From Devosia sp. (GTDB taxonomy: Bacteria; Pseudomonadota; Alphaproteobacteria; Rhizobiales; Devosiaceae): a stretch of DNA of 36,629 bases. The position numbers and the translations under genes are program-made. A model generated the notes under the pieces. It saw only the letters and a program-made list of their open reading frames with translations. It had not been told where the DNA came from and did not search any database. Shown here in pieces: positions 27,075 through 36,629 of this stretch; positions within the stretch are counted from its first letter, which is position 1, and the number at the start of each line of letters is the position of its first letter. The stretch is from NCBI GenBank assembly GCA_030680995.1, contig JAUXUM010000078.1:1-36629 (forward strand), written 5' to 3'.

Positions 27075-28053
27075 CCATGTCGCGGTCATCGGCGCGGGCG
27101 CCTGGGGCACGGCTCTGGCGCAGGCGGCGGCCATGGCGGGCAGGACGGTGACGCTTGTCGGCCGCGACCGGGGGGTGGTCGAGGAGATCGCGCTGCATCA
27201 CACCAACCACGCCTATCTTCCCGGGCAGGCCCTCTCCGAGCGCATCGGTGCGACGACGCGCTTCGATGCCACTGCGGACCTCGTGATCCTCGCCGTGCCG
27301 GCACAGGCGAGCCGCGCGGCGCTCGCGGAGATCGGGCGGGAGGCGCTGGCCGGAAAGCCGGTGGTGCTCACCGCCAAGGGCCTCGAAGCCAGGACGCTGA
27401 AGCGGCAGAGCGAGGTGCTGGCGGAACTGGCGCCCGAGGCGGTGCCCTACGTCCTCTCCGGCCCGAGCTTTGCCGATGACGTCGCGGCGGGGCGGCCGAC
27501 CGCGGTGACCCTCGCTGGCGACGATGCCGATGCGACCGCCGCGATCGCCGCGGCGCTGGCCGGACCGGGCTTCCGGCCCTATGCGGCGGGCGACCGGGTC
27601 GGGGTCGAACTCGCCGGCGCCCTCAAGAATGTCTACGCGCTCGGCTGCGGGGCGGTCGAGGGCGCCGGGCTCGGGGCTTCGGCGCGGTCGGCGCTGCTGG
27701 CGCGCGGCTTTGCCGAACTCGGCAGGATCGTCGTCGCCATGGGCGGCTCGGCCTCGACGCTGACCGGCCTCGCCGGCCTCGGCGATCTGACGCTCTCCTG
27801 CACGTCCACCCATTCGCGCAACTATCAGTTCGGCATGGCGCTGGGGCGAGGCGAGCGCGTCGCAGAAATCAAGGCCCACGGCGCCAGGCTCGCCGAAGGC
27901 GTGGCGACGGCGCCGGTGGCGCAGCAGCTGGCGCGAAATCTGAGAATCGACGCGCCGCTGATCGATGCGGTAAATCTCCTGCTCGAAGGTAATTCCAGCA
28001 TCGCAACAATCGTCGCCGGCCTGATGGCACGGCCGCTCAAACGGGAGGAATGA
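27064..28053 (+). CDS. gpsA: Glycerol-3-phosphate dehydrogenase [NAD(P)+]
   Basis: [30 protein letters not shown]...[12 protein letters not shown]...[22 protein letters not shown]...[19 protein letters not shown]...[29 protein letters not shown]. Confidence 0.96.
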   Translation: MPYDHVAVIGAGAWGTALAQAAAMAGRTVTLVGRDRGVVEEIALHHTNHAYLPGQALSERIGATTRFDATADLVILAVPAQASRAALAEIGREALAGKPVVLTAKGLEARTLKRQSEVLAELAPEAVPYVLSGPSFADDVAAGRPTAVTLAGDDADATAAIAAALAGPGFRPYAAGDRVGVELAGALKNVYALGCGAVEGAGLGASARSALLARGFAELGRIVVAMGGSASTLTGLAGLGDLTLSCTSTHSRNYQFGMALGRGERVAEIKAHGARLAEGVATAPVAQQLARNLRIDAPLIDAVNLLLEGNSSIATIVAGLMARPLKREE

Positions 28054-28346
28054 CAATGCTCTATGCCATCATCGCCGAGGACAGGCCCAATGGGCTGGAA
28101 CACCGGCTGGCGGTGCGGCCGACGCATCTGGAGCATTTGAAGACGCTGGGCGACAAGCTGGTTTTTGCCGGGCCGTTTCTCGACGCCGACGAGAAGCCCT
28201 GCGGTTCGTTGGTGGTGATCGATGCGTCCAGCCAGGCGGAAGCCGAGGCGATGGCGGCCAAGGATCCCTTCGTTTCTCAAGGAGTCTTCGGGCGCTACGA
28301 AGTGCGGCGCTGGAACTGGGGCATCAACAACCCGGCGGGGCGGTGA
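28050..28346 (+). CDS. YciI family protein
   Basis: MLYAIIAEDRPNGLEHRLAVRPTHLEHLKTLGDKLVFAGPFLDADEKPCGSLVVIDASSQAEAEAMAAKDPFVSQGVFGRYEVRRWNW. Confidence 0.92.
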   Translation: MTMLYAIIAEDRPNGLEHRLAVRPTHLEHLKTLGDKLVFAGPFLDADEKPCGSLVVIDASSQAEAEAMAAKDPFVSQGVFGRYEVRRWNWGINNPAGR

Positions 28347-28348
28347 TC

Positions 28349-28771
28349 ATGGCGCATTGGCTGATGAAATCGGAGCCCGACACGTTGTCCTACCAAGACG
28401 TCGTCAGGAAGGGCGTGCCGGAGGAATGGCACGGCGTGCGCAACTACGCCGCTCGCAACAACATGCGCACCATGCAGCCCGGCGACGAGTGCTTCTTCTA
28501 TCATTCCGTGCAGGGCAAGGAGATTGTCGGGATCGTCAAGGTGGTCAAGCTCGCCCACCCCGATTCCACCGCCGAGATCAAGGACGGCAAGGTGGTCTGG
28601 GAATGCGTCGACATATTGCCGGTGAAGGCGCTGCCGCGGCCGGTGACGCTGGAGGAGGTCAAGACCACGCCGGGTCTCGAGGCCATGGCCCTGATCCGGC
28701 TGTCTAGGCTTTCGGTACAACCGGTCACCGATGTCGAATGGGACATTGTCTGCAAGATGGGCGGGCTCTGA
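28349..28771 (+). CDS. EVE domain-containing protein
   Basis: MAHWLMKSEPDTLSYQDVVRKGVPEEWHGVRNYAARNNMRTMQPGDECFFYHSVQGKEIVGIVKV. Confidence 0.94.
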   Translation: MAHWLMKSEPDTLSYQDVVRKGVPEEWHGVRNYAARNNMRTMQPGDECFFYHSVQGKEIVGIVKVVKLAHPDSTAEIKDGKVVWECVDILPVKALPRPVTLEEVKTTPGLEAMALIRLSRLSVQPVTDVEWDIVCKMGGL

Positions 28772-28872
28772 TCGCCGCCGCGCGCATTGATCGATTTCTA
28801 CTATTGGCCATGGGACTTTGTGCCTAATCTCCCGGGGTGCTCCGGTCCGGAGCCGATCGAAGGGGTGAAAGC

Positions 28873-29277
28873 ATGACGCATTTCGCAGTGAACTGGCTCG
28901 CCGTGATCGTCGCGACAGTGGCGAGCATGGCGCTGGGTTTCGCCTGGTACATGCTGCTGGCCAGGCAGTGGATGGCGGCGGTCGGCAAGACGCGGGAAGA
29001 ACTGCAGCCAAACGACCCCACGCCCTACATCTGGTCGGTCATCGTGCAGTTGGTGATGGCCTATTTCATCGCACTGCTGACGCCCGTCCTGTTCGGGGCG
29101 ACCAATGTGGTCAACGGCATCTTGTGCGGGGCCAATATGTGGCTCGGTTTCGTCATCACCTCGATGGTTCTGAACCACCGCTACCAGGGCGCCAAATGGA
29201 GCCTCACCCTGATCGATGGCGGCTACCTTCTGGGTGTGCTGATCGTCCAGGGGATCGTCATCGGCCTCTTCGGCTAG
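28873..29277 (+). CDS. DUF1761 domain-containing membrane protein
   Basis: NWLAVIVATVASMALGFAWYMLLARQWMAAVGK...GFVITSMVLNHRYQGAKWSLTLIDGGYLLGVLIVQGIVIG. Confidence 0.88.
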   Translation: MTHFAVNWLAVIVATVASMALGFAWYMLLARQWMAAVGKTREELQPNDPTPYIWSVIVQLVMAYFIALLTPVLFGATNVVNGILCGANMWLGFVITSMVLNHRYQGAKWSLTLIDGGYLLGVLIVQGIVIGLFG

Positions 29278-29288
29278 CTGTCCCAAGC

Positions 29289-29492
29289 TCAAAAGTCGCT
29301 GGTCAGGCCCTTGATCTCCCAGTCGCCATAGCGGGCCGGGTCGAGCCCGCCGCGGCCGCCCTCTTCCCTGGGCGCCGCCGCGGCCTTCTCGTCGATCGCC
29401 TTCCGCCGGGCGGCCGCCTCGGCGAGGGCGCGCCGGGCCGCCGGCGAGGGGTTCGCCTTTTCGAGCGGCCCGGGCTTGGTCTCTTCGGTCAT
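29289..29492 (-). CDS. DUF1674 domain protein (SDHAF4-like)
   Basis: MTEETKPGPLEKANPSPAARRALAEAAARRKAIDEKAAAAPREEGGRGGLDPARYGDWEIKGLTSDF; conserved C-terminal RGGLDPxRYGDWExKGxxxDF. Confidence 0.88.
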   Translation of the reverse strand: MTEETKPGPLEKANPSPAARRALAEAAARRKAIDEKAAAAPREEGGRGGLDPARYGDWEIKGLTSDF

Positions 29493-29601
29493 CGGCACAT
29501 CCGCGAGCGTTACAGTTTGGCCACACGCCTTGCAGGGAACCTGGGCGCACACCATCATATTGGGAGACTGAATCAGGTTTCGAGGTCAAGACAAAGGCAA
29601 G

Positions 29602-30585
29602 ATGCTCAACTTCTTTCGCACCGGTGTGCTGCTCGCGGCCCTCACCGCCCTGTTCATGGCCGTCGGCTATCTCATCGGCGGCAGCAACGGCATGACGATC
29701 GCCTTCGGGATCGCCGCGGTCACCAACCTCATCGGCTACTGGAACTCGGACAGGCTGGTGCTGGCGATGCAGCAGGCCCACGAGGTCAGCCCGCGCAGCG
29801 CTCCCGATCTTTACCGGATGGTGGAGGGCCTCGCCCACCGCGCCGGCATCCCCATGCCGAAAATCTATCTCATCGACACCGACCAGCCCAATGCGTTCGC
29901 CACCGGCCGCAACCCGCGGCACGCCGCGGTCGCCGTGTCGAGCGGCCTGTTGCGTCATCTCGAACCGCAGGAGGTGGCCGCGGTCATCGCGCACGAGATG
30001 GCCCATATCCGCAGCCGCGATACGCTGACCATGACGGTCACGGCGACTTTGGCCGGCGCCATCTCGATGCTGGCGCAATTCGGGCTGTTCTTCGGCGGCG
30101 GCAACAGCCGCGACAACCCGCTGGGCTTCGTCGGCACGCTGCTGATGGTGTTCCTTGCCCCGGTCGCGGCCATGGTGGTGCAGATGGCGGTGAGCCGGAC
30201 CCGCGAATATCAGGCCGATCGCGACGGCGCCGAGATTTCGGGCGATCCGCTGGCCCTGGCCTCGGCGCTCGCCAGGATCTCGCAATTGGCCCATCGCACG
30301 GTCAATGTCGCGGCCGAGCGCAATCCGGCGATGGCCCATCTGTATATCTTCAACCCGCTCTCGGGCGCGCGGATGGACAATCTCTTTTCCACCCATCCGG
30401 ACGTCGGCAACCGGATTGTCGCGCTGCGGAAGATGGGGGCCGAAATGCAGGTCGACCGCACCGGACACCGGCCTGGGCCGCGCGCTCAGGCAAGCCACGT
30501 CGCGCCACGAAGCGGCGGCGGCTGGCGTGTGCCGCCGATCGGGGGTAGTGAAGGCCGCGGTGGCCAGCGCGGCCCCTGGGGCTGA
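29602..30585 (+). CDS. htpX: Zinc metalloprotease HtpX
   Basis: [31 protein letters not shown]...[25 protein letters not shown]...[15 protein letters not shown] (HEMAH). Confidence 0.96.
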   Translation: MLNFFRTGVLLAALTALFMAVGYLIGGSNGMTIAFGIAAVTNLIGYWNSDRLVLAMQQAHEVSPRSAPDLYRMVEGLAHRAGIPMPKIYLIDTDQPNAFATGRNPRHAAVAVSSGLLRHLEPQEVAAVIAHEMAHIRSRDTLTMTVTATLAGAISMLAQFGLFFGGGNSRDNPLGFVGTLLMVFLAPVAAMVVQMAVSRTREYQADRDGAEISGDPLALASALARISQLAHRTVNVAAERNPAMAHLYIFNPLSGARMDNLFSTHPDVGNRIVALRKMGAEMQVDRTGHRPGPRAQASHVAPRSGGGWRVPPIGGSEGRGGQRGPWG

Positions 30586-30588
30586 TCG

Positions 30589-31902
30589 TTGGCAAAAGCA
30601 AAAAACCCGCCGGGGCTCCCGCTCCGGCTTCTCGGCGCGACGCGGCTTCGCGATGTTCTCTCGGGAAGCAGTTTCACCCCGTTTTCCGCCGCCGAGATAG
30701 CAGATGGACGCGACCGGGCGCTGGCCAACCGGCTGGTGACCACGGCGCTGCGGCGGCACGGGCATTTGACTCTGGTGATCGGGCATCTGCTGGACCGCGG
30801 CATTCCCAAAAAGAGCGGCACCTTTGAAGCGGTGCTGCGCTTGAGCCTGGGCCAGTTGCTCTATCTGCCGGAACTCGGCGACCACAGCGCCCTCTATCTT
30901 GCGGTCGAGGCGGTCAAGCGCGACACCAGGGCCCAGCATCTGGCGGGCCTGATGAACGCGGCGCTGCGGCGGGCACAAGCAGAGGCCGAGACGCTGCGCG
31001 AGGCCCCCAAGGAGCTGCTTTTCCCCGAAACCCTGCGCCGGCAGTGGCTCGCCACCTACGGTCCGGAAGCGGTAGCGGCCTTCGCCGACGCACTGCTCGC
31101 CGGCGCGCCGCTCGACCTCACGCTCAAGGACGACTATCCGGCGCTGATCGAGCTGCTTGCCGCCAGGCCGCTGTTTGCCGATACCGTACGCGTGGCCATC
31201 CGCGACAAGCCGGTCGAACAATTGCCCGGCTATGCGGAGGGGCGCTGGTGGGTGCAGGATGCCGCGGCGGCGCTGCCGGCACGGCTGATGACGCTCGAAA
31301 AGGGCGCGCGCGTGCTTGATCTTTGTGCGGCTCCCGGCGGCAAGACGGCGCAATTGATCAAGGCGGGATACGAGGTCACCGCGCTCGACAATGACGCCGC
31401 CCGCATCCTGCGCCTTTCGGAGAATCTGCGACGCCTCGGCTATTGGGCAACGCCGGTCACTGCCGACGGCACTTCGTACAGGCCGGCGGAACCCTTCGAC
31501 GGCGTGCTGCTCGACGCGCCGTGCTCGGCCACCGGTACCTTCCGGCGCCATCCGGAGGTCGTCTGGCACCGCCAGGCGGCCGATATCGCCGGCAGGGTGG
31601 CCCTTCAGCGCCGGTTCATCTCCAATGCGGTCGACTGCCTAAAATCGAACGGAGTTCTCGTCTACTGCGTCTGTTCGCTGGAGCCTGCGGAAGGGGAAGG
31701 ACAGCTCCGCTGGATAGCGGAGAATTGTCCGCTGCTCGAACCGCATCCGGTCGGACCGGAAGAATTCGCTGGGCCGCCAGGCGCGCTCACGGCTTCCGGT
31801 TGCGTGCGCACCCATCCCGGCATGGCGGTCGGGCAGGGGGATCGAGGGGACGAAGACGGCACGCTGGATGGATTCTTCATCGCGCGGTTCCGTCGTCGTT
31901 GA
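30589..31902 (+). CDS. RsmB/NOP2-Sun family RNA (cytosine-5) methyltransferase
   Basis: NusB-like N-terminus; VLDLCAAPGGKTAQLIKAGYEVTALDND...VLLDAPCSATGTFRRHPEVVWHR...LVYCVCSLEPAEGE; TTG start probable. Confidence 0.93.
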   Translation: MAKAKNPPGLPLRLLGATRLRDVLSGSSFTPFSAAEIADGRDRALANRLVTTALRRHGHLTLVIGHLLDRGIPKKSGTFEAVLRLSLGQLLYLPELGDHSALYLAVEAVKRDTRAQHLAGLMNAALRRAQAEAETLREAPKELLFPETLRRQWLATYGPEAVAAFADALLAGAPLDLTLKDDYPALIELLAARPLFADTVRVAIRDKPVEQLPGYAEGRWWVQDAAAALPARLMTLEKGARVLDLCAAPGGKTAQLIKAGYEVTALDNDAARILRLSENLRRLGYWATPVTADGTSYRPAEPFDGVLLDAPCSATGTFRRHPEVVWHRQAADIAGRVALQRRFISNAVDCLKSNGVLVYCVCSLEPAEGEGQLRWIAENCPLLEPHPVGPEEFAGPPGALTASGCVRTHPGMAVGQGDRGDEDGTLDGFFIARFRRR

Positions 31903-32004
31903 TAGGTTAAGTGTTTGTTACCTTGGGGCTTGGCAACGGCTTGCTTGCGCCGTATCAGGGGGCGGGGGCCGCAAGGGTGCGAGGACGAGTATTTGGCAAA
32001 TTCG

Positions 32005-33630
32005 ATGCGTTTCCTCGCGCGCACTACCCTCCTGGGAGTGGCCGACTACGCGGTAACCATGCCGATCATCCGCTGGACCTGGACCGGCCCGGCCAGTGAC
32101 GAATGGGTCGGCGCGCTTGGCGAATTCCGGCCGACGGACCGCGAGACCGTGCTCGAAATGATGCAGGGTCGATACCTGTTCTCGTCCAAGCTCGTCGACA
32201 CGAATGGCGCCTCGCCTTTTGCCGTGCAGGTCGAGCATGGCGATTGGCTCGATGACCTGCAGGCCTTTGCCTGGCTTCGCCATTTCCGCGATGCTCGAAG
32301 CGAGGAGGAACGCCGTTTCGCGCGGGCGCTGACGCTTGACTGGATCGGCCGGGAAGGGGCGTTCGATCGCGACATCTGGGCGCCTTCCCTCTGCGCCCGC
32401 CGCGTCCTCAACTGGCTTCGGCATTTCAACATCCTGGTCGAAGGCGCGAGCATGGAGCAGACCGCCACCATCGCCCGCTCGCTCAGCACTCAAATCCAGT
32501 CGCTCCGCCTGCGCGGCGTGTTGGCCAGCGAGCCGGTCGACGCGCTGCTCGCCGCAATTGCCATGGTCGGGGTGGCGCTCTGCGGCGAGAGCAGCGAGAC
32601 CGAGCTCAATGCCCGGCTCCGCCGCGTGCATCGGTTGCTGGAGCGGCAGATCGACGATGACGGGCTGCACCGCTCGCGCTGTGCCAAAGTCCAGGTGCAG
32701 ATCCTGGTCGAGCTCATCACCGTCAAGCAGGCGCTGCGGCGCAACCAGGAACAATACGCCAATGAGTTCACCGAACTGCTCGAGAGCATGCACAGGGCTC
32801 TCGACGCCATTTCGCTGGGCACCGGGGAGCCCGCCTATTTCAACGGCACCGGCCAGATGGCGCACGACCTGGTCGTTGCGGTGCAGGCCCAGAATCCGGC
32901 CCGTGCGCGTGCCACCGGCGTCGCGGGTGGCTATGGCAGGCTGATATCGGGGCGGTCCATCGTCGTCGCCGACAGCGGGCTGGTGTCGCCGCCCGAATAT
33001 AGCCGCAACGCCCATGCGAGCGCACTCGCCTTCGAATTCAGCCACGGGCGCGATCTCGTGGTCTGCAATTGCGGGCCGGCTCCGACCGGCATGGAGAACA
33101 ACCGCCACCTGTTTCGCCACGGCATTGCCCATTCGGCGCCGACCATCAACGCGCTCTCGGCGGCCAGCATTGCCGTCTCCGGGCCGCTGGCGGGACGGCT
33201 GATGCCGATCGGCGCGCCGGCCGCGATCGAGGCCGATGAGGCCGACCAGTCCCTGACACTGGTGACGCATGGCTATGAGGACCGCTTCGGCGTCGCCATC
33301 AAGCGCAATTTGACGCTCCTTGCCGAGGGCAAGACGCTGGTCGGCCAGGATACGCTGATGCGTACGGGCGGCCGCGTTTCCGGGGCCTGCGCCATCCGCT
33401 TCCATCTGGCACACCAGACCGAGGTGGTCGAGGGCGAAGACCTCATCCGGCTCAAGCTCAGTTCCGGCGCCATCTGGACCTTCCTTTGGGAAGGGGCCGA
33501 GATGCGGGTCGAGGACAGCGTGCGGCAATCGGCCTATTTCGGGTTCCACCGCACCAGGCAGATCGTGCTCGACGCCCTGGTGGCCGATGCCGAGGAGATT
33601 AGCTGGATCTTCACGCTCGAGGAGAGCTGA
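32005..33630 (+). CDS. Heparinase II/III family protein
   Basis: ORF 31915..33630; [20 protein letters not shown]...[12 protein letters not shown]...[17 protein letters not shown]...[21 protein letters not shown]; start uncertain (ATG 32005 or TTG 31993). Confidence 0.88.
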   Translation: MRFLARTTLLGVADYAVTMPIIRWTWTGPASDEWVGALGEFRPTDRETVLEMMQGRYLFSSKLVDTNGASPFAVQVEHGDWLDDLQAFAWLRHFRDARSEEERRFARALTLDWIGREGAFDRDIWAPSLCARRVLNWLRHFNILVEGASMEQTATIARSLSTQIQSLRLRGVLASEPVDALLAAIAMVGVALCGESSETELNARLRRVHRLLERQIDDDGLHRSRCAKVQVQILVELITVKQALRRNQEQYANEFTELLESMHRALDAISLGTGEPAYFNGTGQMAHDLVVAVQAQNPARARATGVAGGYGRLISGRSIVVADSGLVSPPEYSRNAHASALAFEFSHGRDLVVCNCGPAPTGMENNRHLFRHGIAHSAPTINALSAASIAVSGPLAGRLMPIGAPAAIEADEADQSLTLVTHGYEDRFGVAIKRNLTLLAEGKTLVGQDTLMRTGGRVSGACAIRFHLAHQTEVVEGEDLIRLKLSSGAIWTFLWEGAEMRVEDSVRQSAYFGFHRTRQIVLDALVADAEEISWIFTLEES

Positions 33631-33739
33631 GGGACGGCCTCCCGCGGCGCCGCATGAGCGGGGAGCGCAGAAGGGCCGTTCACATCCGCGTTTGGCCATG
33701 CTAGCCAGCGCGCGACGGCAAACGGCGCGAGGAAAAGCG

Positions 33740-35332
33740 ATGTCCGACGGCAAGACGGTTCCCATCAAGCGCGCGCTGCTTTCGGTCTTCGACAAGACCG
33801 GCATGGCTGATTTCGCCAGGGAGCTGGCGCGGCTCGGCGTCGAACTGGTGTCGACGGGCGGCACCGCGAAACTGATCGCCGAGACCGGCGCCGCCGTCCG
33901 CGACATCGCCGATCTCACCGGCTTTCCCGAGATGATGGACGGGCGGGTCAAGACGCTGCACCCCAAGGTGCATGGCGGGTTGCTGGCGGTGCGCGACAAG
34001 GCTGATCACCAGGCTTCGATGGAGGAGCACGAGATCGCGCCCATCGATCTGGTCGTGGTCAATCTCTATCCGTTCGAAGCGACCATCGCCAAGGGCGCCG
34101 GCTACGAGGAAACGATCGAGAACATCGATATCGGCGGACCGGCGATGATCCGCTCGGCGGCCAAGAACCACGCCTATGTGACGGTGGTGGTCGATCCGGG
34201 CGACTATGAGCAGGTGCTCGAGGCCATCCGGCAGACGGGCGGGGTTCCGTACGAGACCCGGCAAAAGCTGGCGGCCAAGGCCTACGCCCGCACCTCCGCC
34301 TATGACGCCGTTATTTCGAGCTGGTTCGCCGATACCCTCGCCTACAGGGAGCTGCCGTTCCGCACCTTCTCGGGCCACCTGCGGGAAGTGATGCGCTACG
34401 GCGAAAACCCGCATCAATGGGCCGCCTTCTACGCGACCGGCGAGAACCGCCCCGGCGTCGCCACCGCCACGCAGGCGCAGGGCAAGTCGCTCTCGTACAA
34501 CAATCTCAACGACACCGATGCCGCCTTCGAATTGATCTGCGAATTCGATCCGAAGGCTTCCGCCGCGGTGGCCATCATCAAGCACGCCAATCCCTGCGGA
34601 TTGGGGCTTGGCGAGACACTGACGGAGGCCTATCGCAAGGCGTTGAGGACCGATCCGGTCAGCGCCTTCGGCGGCATCGTCGCGCTCAACCGGCCGATCG
34701 ACGCCGAGGTGGCGACCGAGATCGTCAAGGTCTTCACCGAGGTGATCGTCGCGCCCAGCGCCACGGCCGAAGCCATGCAGATCTTCGCCAACAAGAAGAA
34801 CCTCCGGCTGCTGCTCACCGAGGGCCTTGCCGATCCCAAGGCCGAGGGGCTGACCGTCCGCTCTGTTTCCGGCGGGCTTTTGGTGCAGTCGCGCGACAAC
34901 CGCAACGTTGACGATTGCGATCTCGGGGTGGTGACCAAACGGGCGCCGACCGAGACCGAAATGGCCGATCTCAAGATCGCCGCCAAGGTCGCCAAGCACG
35001 TCAAATCCAACGCCATCGTCTACGTCAAGGACGGCGCGACCGTCGGGATCGGCGCGGGGCAGATGAGCCGGGTGGATTCAAGCCGGATCGCCCACCGCAA
35101 GGCGCGGGACGCCGCGGCGGCCGCGGGGATCGCCGAGTCGCTGACCAAAGGATCGGTCGTGGCGTCGGACGCCTTCTTCCCCTTTGCCGACGGGCTGATG
35201 GCGGCCGTCGAGGCCGGCGCCACCGCCGTGATCCAGCCGGGCGGCTCGATCCGGGACGACGAAGTGATCGCTGCGGCCGACGCGGCCGGGATCGCGATGG
35301 TCTTTACCGGCATGCGGCATTTCCGGCACTGA
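33740..35332 (+). CDS. purH: Bifunctional AICAR formyltransferase/IMP cyclohydrolase
   Basis: [39 protein letters not shown]...[21 protein letters not shown]...[13 protein letters not shown]...[11 protein letters not shown]. Confidence 0.97.
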   Translation: MSDGKTVPIKRALLSVFDKTGMADFARELARLGVELVSTGGTAKLIAETGAAVRDIADLTGFPEMMDGRVKTLHPKVHGGLLAVRDKADHQASMEEHEIAPIDLVVVNLYPFEATIAKGAGYEETIENIDIGGPAMIRSAAKNHAYVTVVVDPGDYEQVLEAIRQTGGVPYETRQKLAAKAYARTSAYDAVISSWFADTLAYRELPFRTFSGHLREVMRYGENPHQWAAFYATGENRPGVATATQAQGKSLSYNNLNDTDAAFELICEFDPKASAAVAIIKHANPCGLGLGETLTEAYRKALRTDPVSAFGGIVALNRPIDAEVATEIVKVFTEVIVAPSATAEAMQIFANKKNLRLLLTEGLADPKAEGLTVRSVSGGLLVQSRDNRNVDDCDLGVVTKRAPTETEMADLKIAAKVAKHVKSNAIVYVKDGATVGIGAGQMSRVDSSRIAHRKARDAAAAAGIAESLTKGSVVASDAFFPFADGLMAAVEAGATAVIQPGGSIRDDEVIAAADAAGIAMVFTGMRHFRH

Positions 35333-35347
35333 GATTCTGGTTCGGCG

Positions 35348-35371
35348 CCCGAGTGGTTCGACAAGCTCGGG
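35348..35371. repeat. Hairpin repeat unit (CCCGAGTGGTTCGACAAGCTCGGG) between convergent purH and gdh
   Basis: CCCGAG (35348-35353)/CTCGGG (35366-35371) arms around TGGTTCGACAAG; resembles the common alphaproteobacterial intergenic GAGCTTGTCGAACCAC repeat. Confidence 0.55.
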
Positions 35372-35387
35372 ACGAGGTCCGCGCCTG

Positions 35388-36629
35388 TCAGGCGCTGCGC
35401 GCCAAATCCGACAACAGCCCCGCCGCAACGGAAAGCCGCGACACCGTCACCTCACCCTCGATCAGCCCGGTGACCGAGGCGATGACGCGGTCGATGGCGT
35501 CGGGGCGCGCCTCATGCCAGGCGGCAAGGCGGGTGCCGATCTCGCCGGTGCCGAAGGCGAGCACGTCGGCGGTCAGGTCGCGCTGGGCGCGCGTGAGATT
35601 GGCCAGCGCCCGATCGAGCGCCATGCGGTCGAACCGGTCGGCAAGGACGATGGAATTGCCCGCCTCGATGATGCGACCGAGCCGGAACAGGTCGAGCACG
35701 CCGAAGAAAGCCGTCGCCGCGTCGGTCACCGCGACCCCGGCGCGGTCGGCGACGAGCACGATGTCGCAGGCGAAGGAGAGCGCCGAAAGTTCGGCGATGC
35801 GCCGTGCCATCTCCCGGGGCGCGCCGCCCGACTCGAAACCGGCCGAACGCCGGGCGATCGAATCGGCGAGATAAGGCGGCAGCAGCGCGGCAAGCTGCGC
35901 CTTGACCTCGCCCACGCCCTGCGCATAGCGCTCGATCAGCGGCTGCAATCCGCCTTCGAAGCTGCCATTGCGCAGGAACCACAATGTTGCGCGCGTCAGC
36001 AGGACCTCGATCTCGGCATAGAGCGCCAATTGGGTTTCGCCCGAGATGGCGCCGTCGAGCGCGTCGAGGGCGGCGTTGTAGTCGGGCAGCCCATAGGCAT
36101 CCCGCGCGGCGGCATAGGCGGCGGCGACCTGGCCGGCGTCGGCGCTGGTGGCGGTCATCAGTTCGTGGACGAAGGCGGGGCCGCCCCGGTTGATCATGGC
36201 GTTGGAGAGCACGGTCGCGATCACTTCGCGGCGCAGCCGGTGGCCGCTCACCGTATCGAGGAAGGTTTCCACCAGCCGGTTGGGGAAATAGCGGTAGAGT
36301 TCCTTGCTGAGGTAGAGATCGTCCGGCACGGCGGTCGCCAGCAGGTCGGTCTTGAGTGCAAGCTTGGCGTAGGCCAGCAGCACGGCGAGTTCGGGCCGGG
36401 TGAGGCCGCGTCCGGCAGCGGCGCGCTCGAGCAGCGCCGCATCGTCGGGCAGGAACTCCACCGCCCGGTTCAGCGCGCCGCGCTTTTCCAGCGCTTCGAT
36501 CATGGCCAGATGGTCGGGGAACTCGGCGAGGCCGCGATGCTCGGCGACCGAGAGCGTGAGCGTCTGCAGGTAGTTGTTCCTGAGGCAAAGCGCCGCCACC
36601 TCGTCGGTCATCGAGGCGAGGAACTCGTT
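35388..36629 (-). CDS. NAD-glutamate dehydrogenase, C-terminal part (5' end beyond window)
   Basis: [16 protein letters not shown]...[25 protein letters not shown]...[44 protein letters not shown]. Confidence 0.92.
   Translation of the reverse strand, partial: NEFLASMTDEVAALCLRNNYLQTLTLSVAEHRGLAEFPDHLAMIEALEKRGALNRAVEFLPDDAALLERAAAGRGLTRPELAVLLAYAKLALKTDLLATAVPDDLYLSKELYRYFPNRLVETFLDTVSGHRLRREVIATVLSNAMINRGGPAFVHELMTATSADAGQVAAAYAAARDAYGLPDYNAALDALDGAISGETQLALYAEIEVLLTRATLWFLRNGSFEGGLQPLIERYAQGVGEVKAQLAALLPPYLADSIARRSAGFESGGAPREMARRIAELSALSFACDIVLVADRAGVAVTDAATAFFGVLDLFRLGRIIEAGNSIVLADRFDRMALDRALANLTRAQRDLTADVLAFGTGEIGTRLAAWHEARPDAIDRVIASVTGLIEGEVTVSRLSVAAGLLSDLARSA

Noticed and set aside
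28801-31569. 922-aa minus-strand ORF across DUF1761, htpX and the methyltransferase gene
   Set aside because: Spans several real genes with clear domains on the plus strand; composition typical of a spurious ORF
1-36629. CRISPR arrays, transposases, prophage or integrase genes
   Set aside because: No regularly spaced long repeats or recognisable mobile-element proteins were seen

Overview
GC-rich alphaproteobacterial (probably Hyphomicrobiales) chromosomal window, largely housekeeping. In order: 5'-partial SDR oxidoreductase (-), typA/bipA, yggT + DUF167 pair, hppA (K+-independent type H+-PPase), a short compositionally distinct segment with a winged-helix-like orphan protein and an orphan HigA-like XRE regulator, ppa, a secreted hypothetical, a TerB-like protein, the SOS mutagenesis cassette imuA-imuB-dnaE2 with a perfect GTTC-N7-GTTC SOS box, PCD/phhB, a LacI regulator beside an apparent deletion-fusion relic of two sugar ABC permease genes, a VOC protein, a membrane-PAS-GGDEF-EAL protein followed by a FeeM/autoinducer-synthase-like N-acyltransferase, tRNA-Thr(CGT), hemY-mitofilin-hemD-hemC (-), tsaD-gpsA-yciI-EVE overlapping cluster, DUF1761, DUF1674, htpX, rsmB-like methyltransferase, heparinase II/III, purH and the C-terminal part of NAD-glutamate dehydrogenase (-). 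The best candidates for something under-described are the c-di-GMP protein/FeeM-like synthase pair (17.6-20.8 kb) and the hppA-ppa interval (6.1-7.4 kb) with its wHTH gene, inverted repeat, 11-bp direct repeat and helically phased GTGCTC hexamers. No CRISPR array, transposase or integrase was seen. All family calls come from reading motifs; no searches were run.
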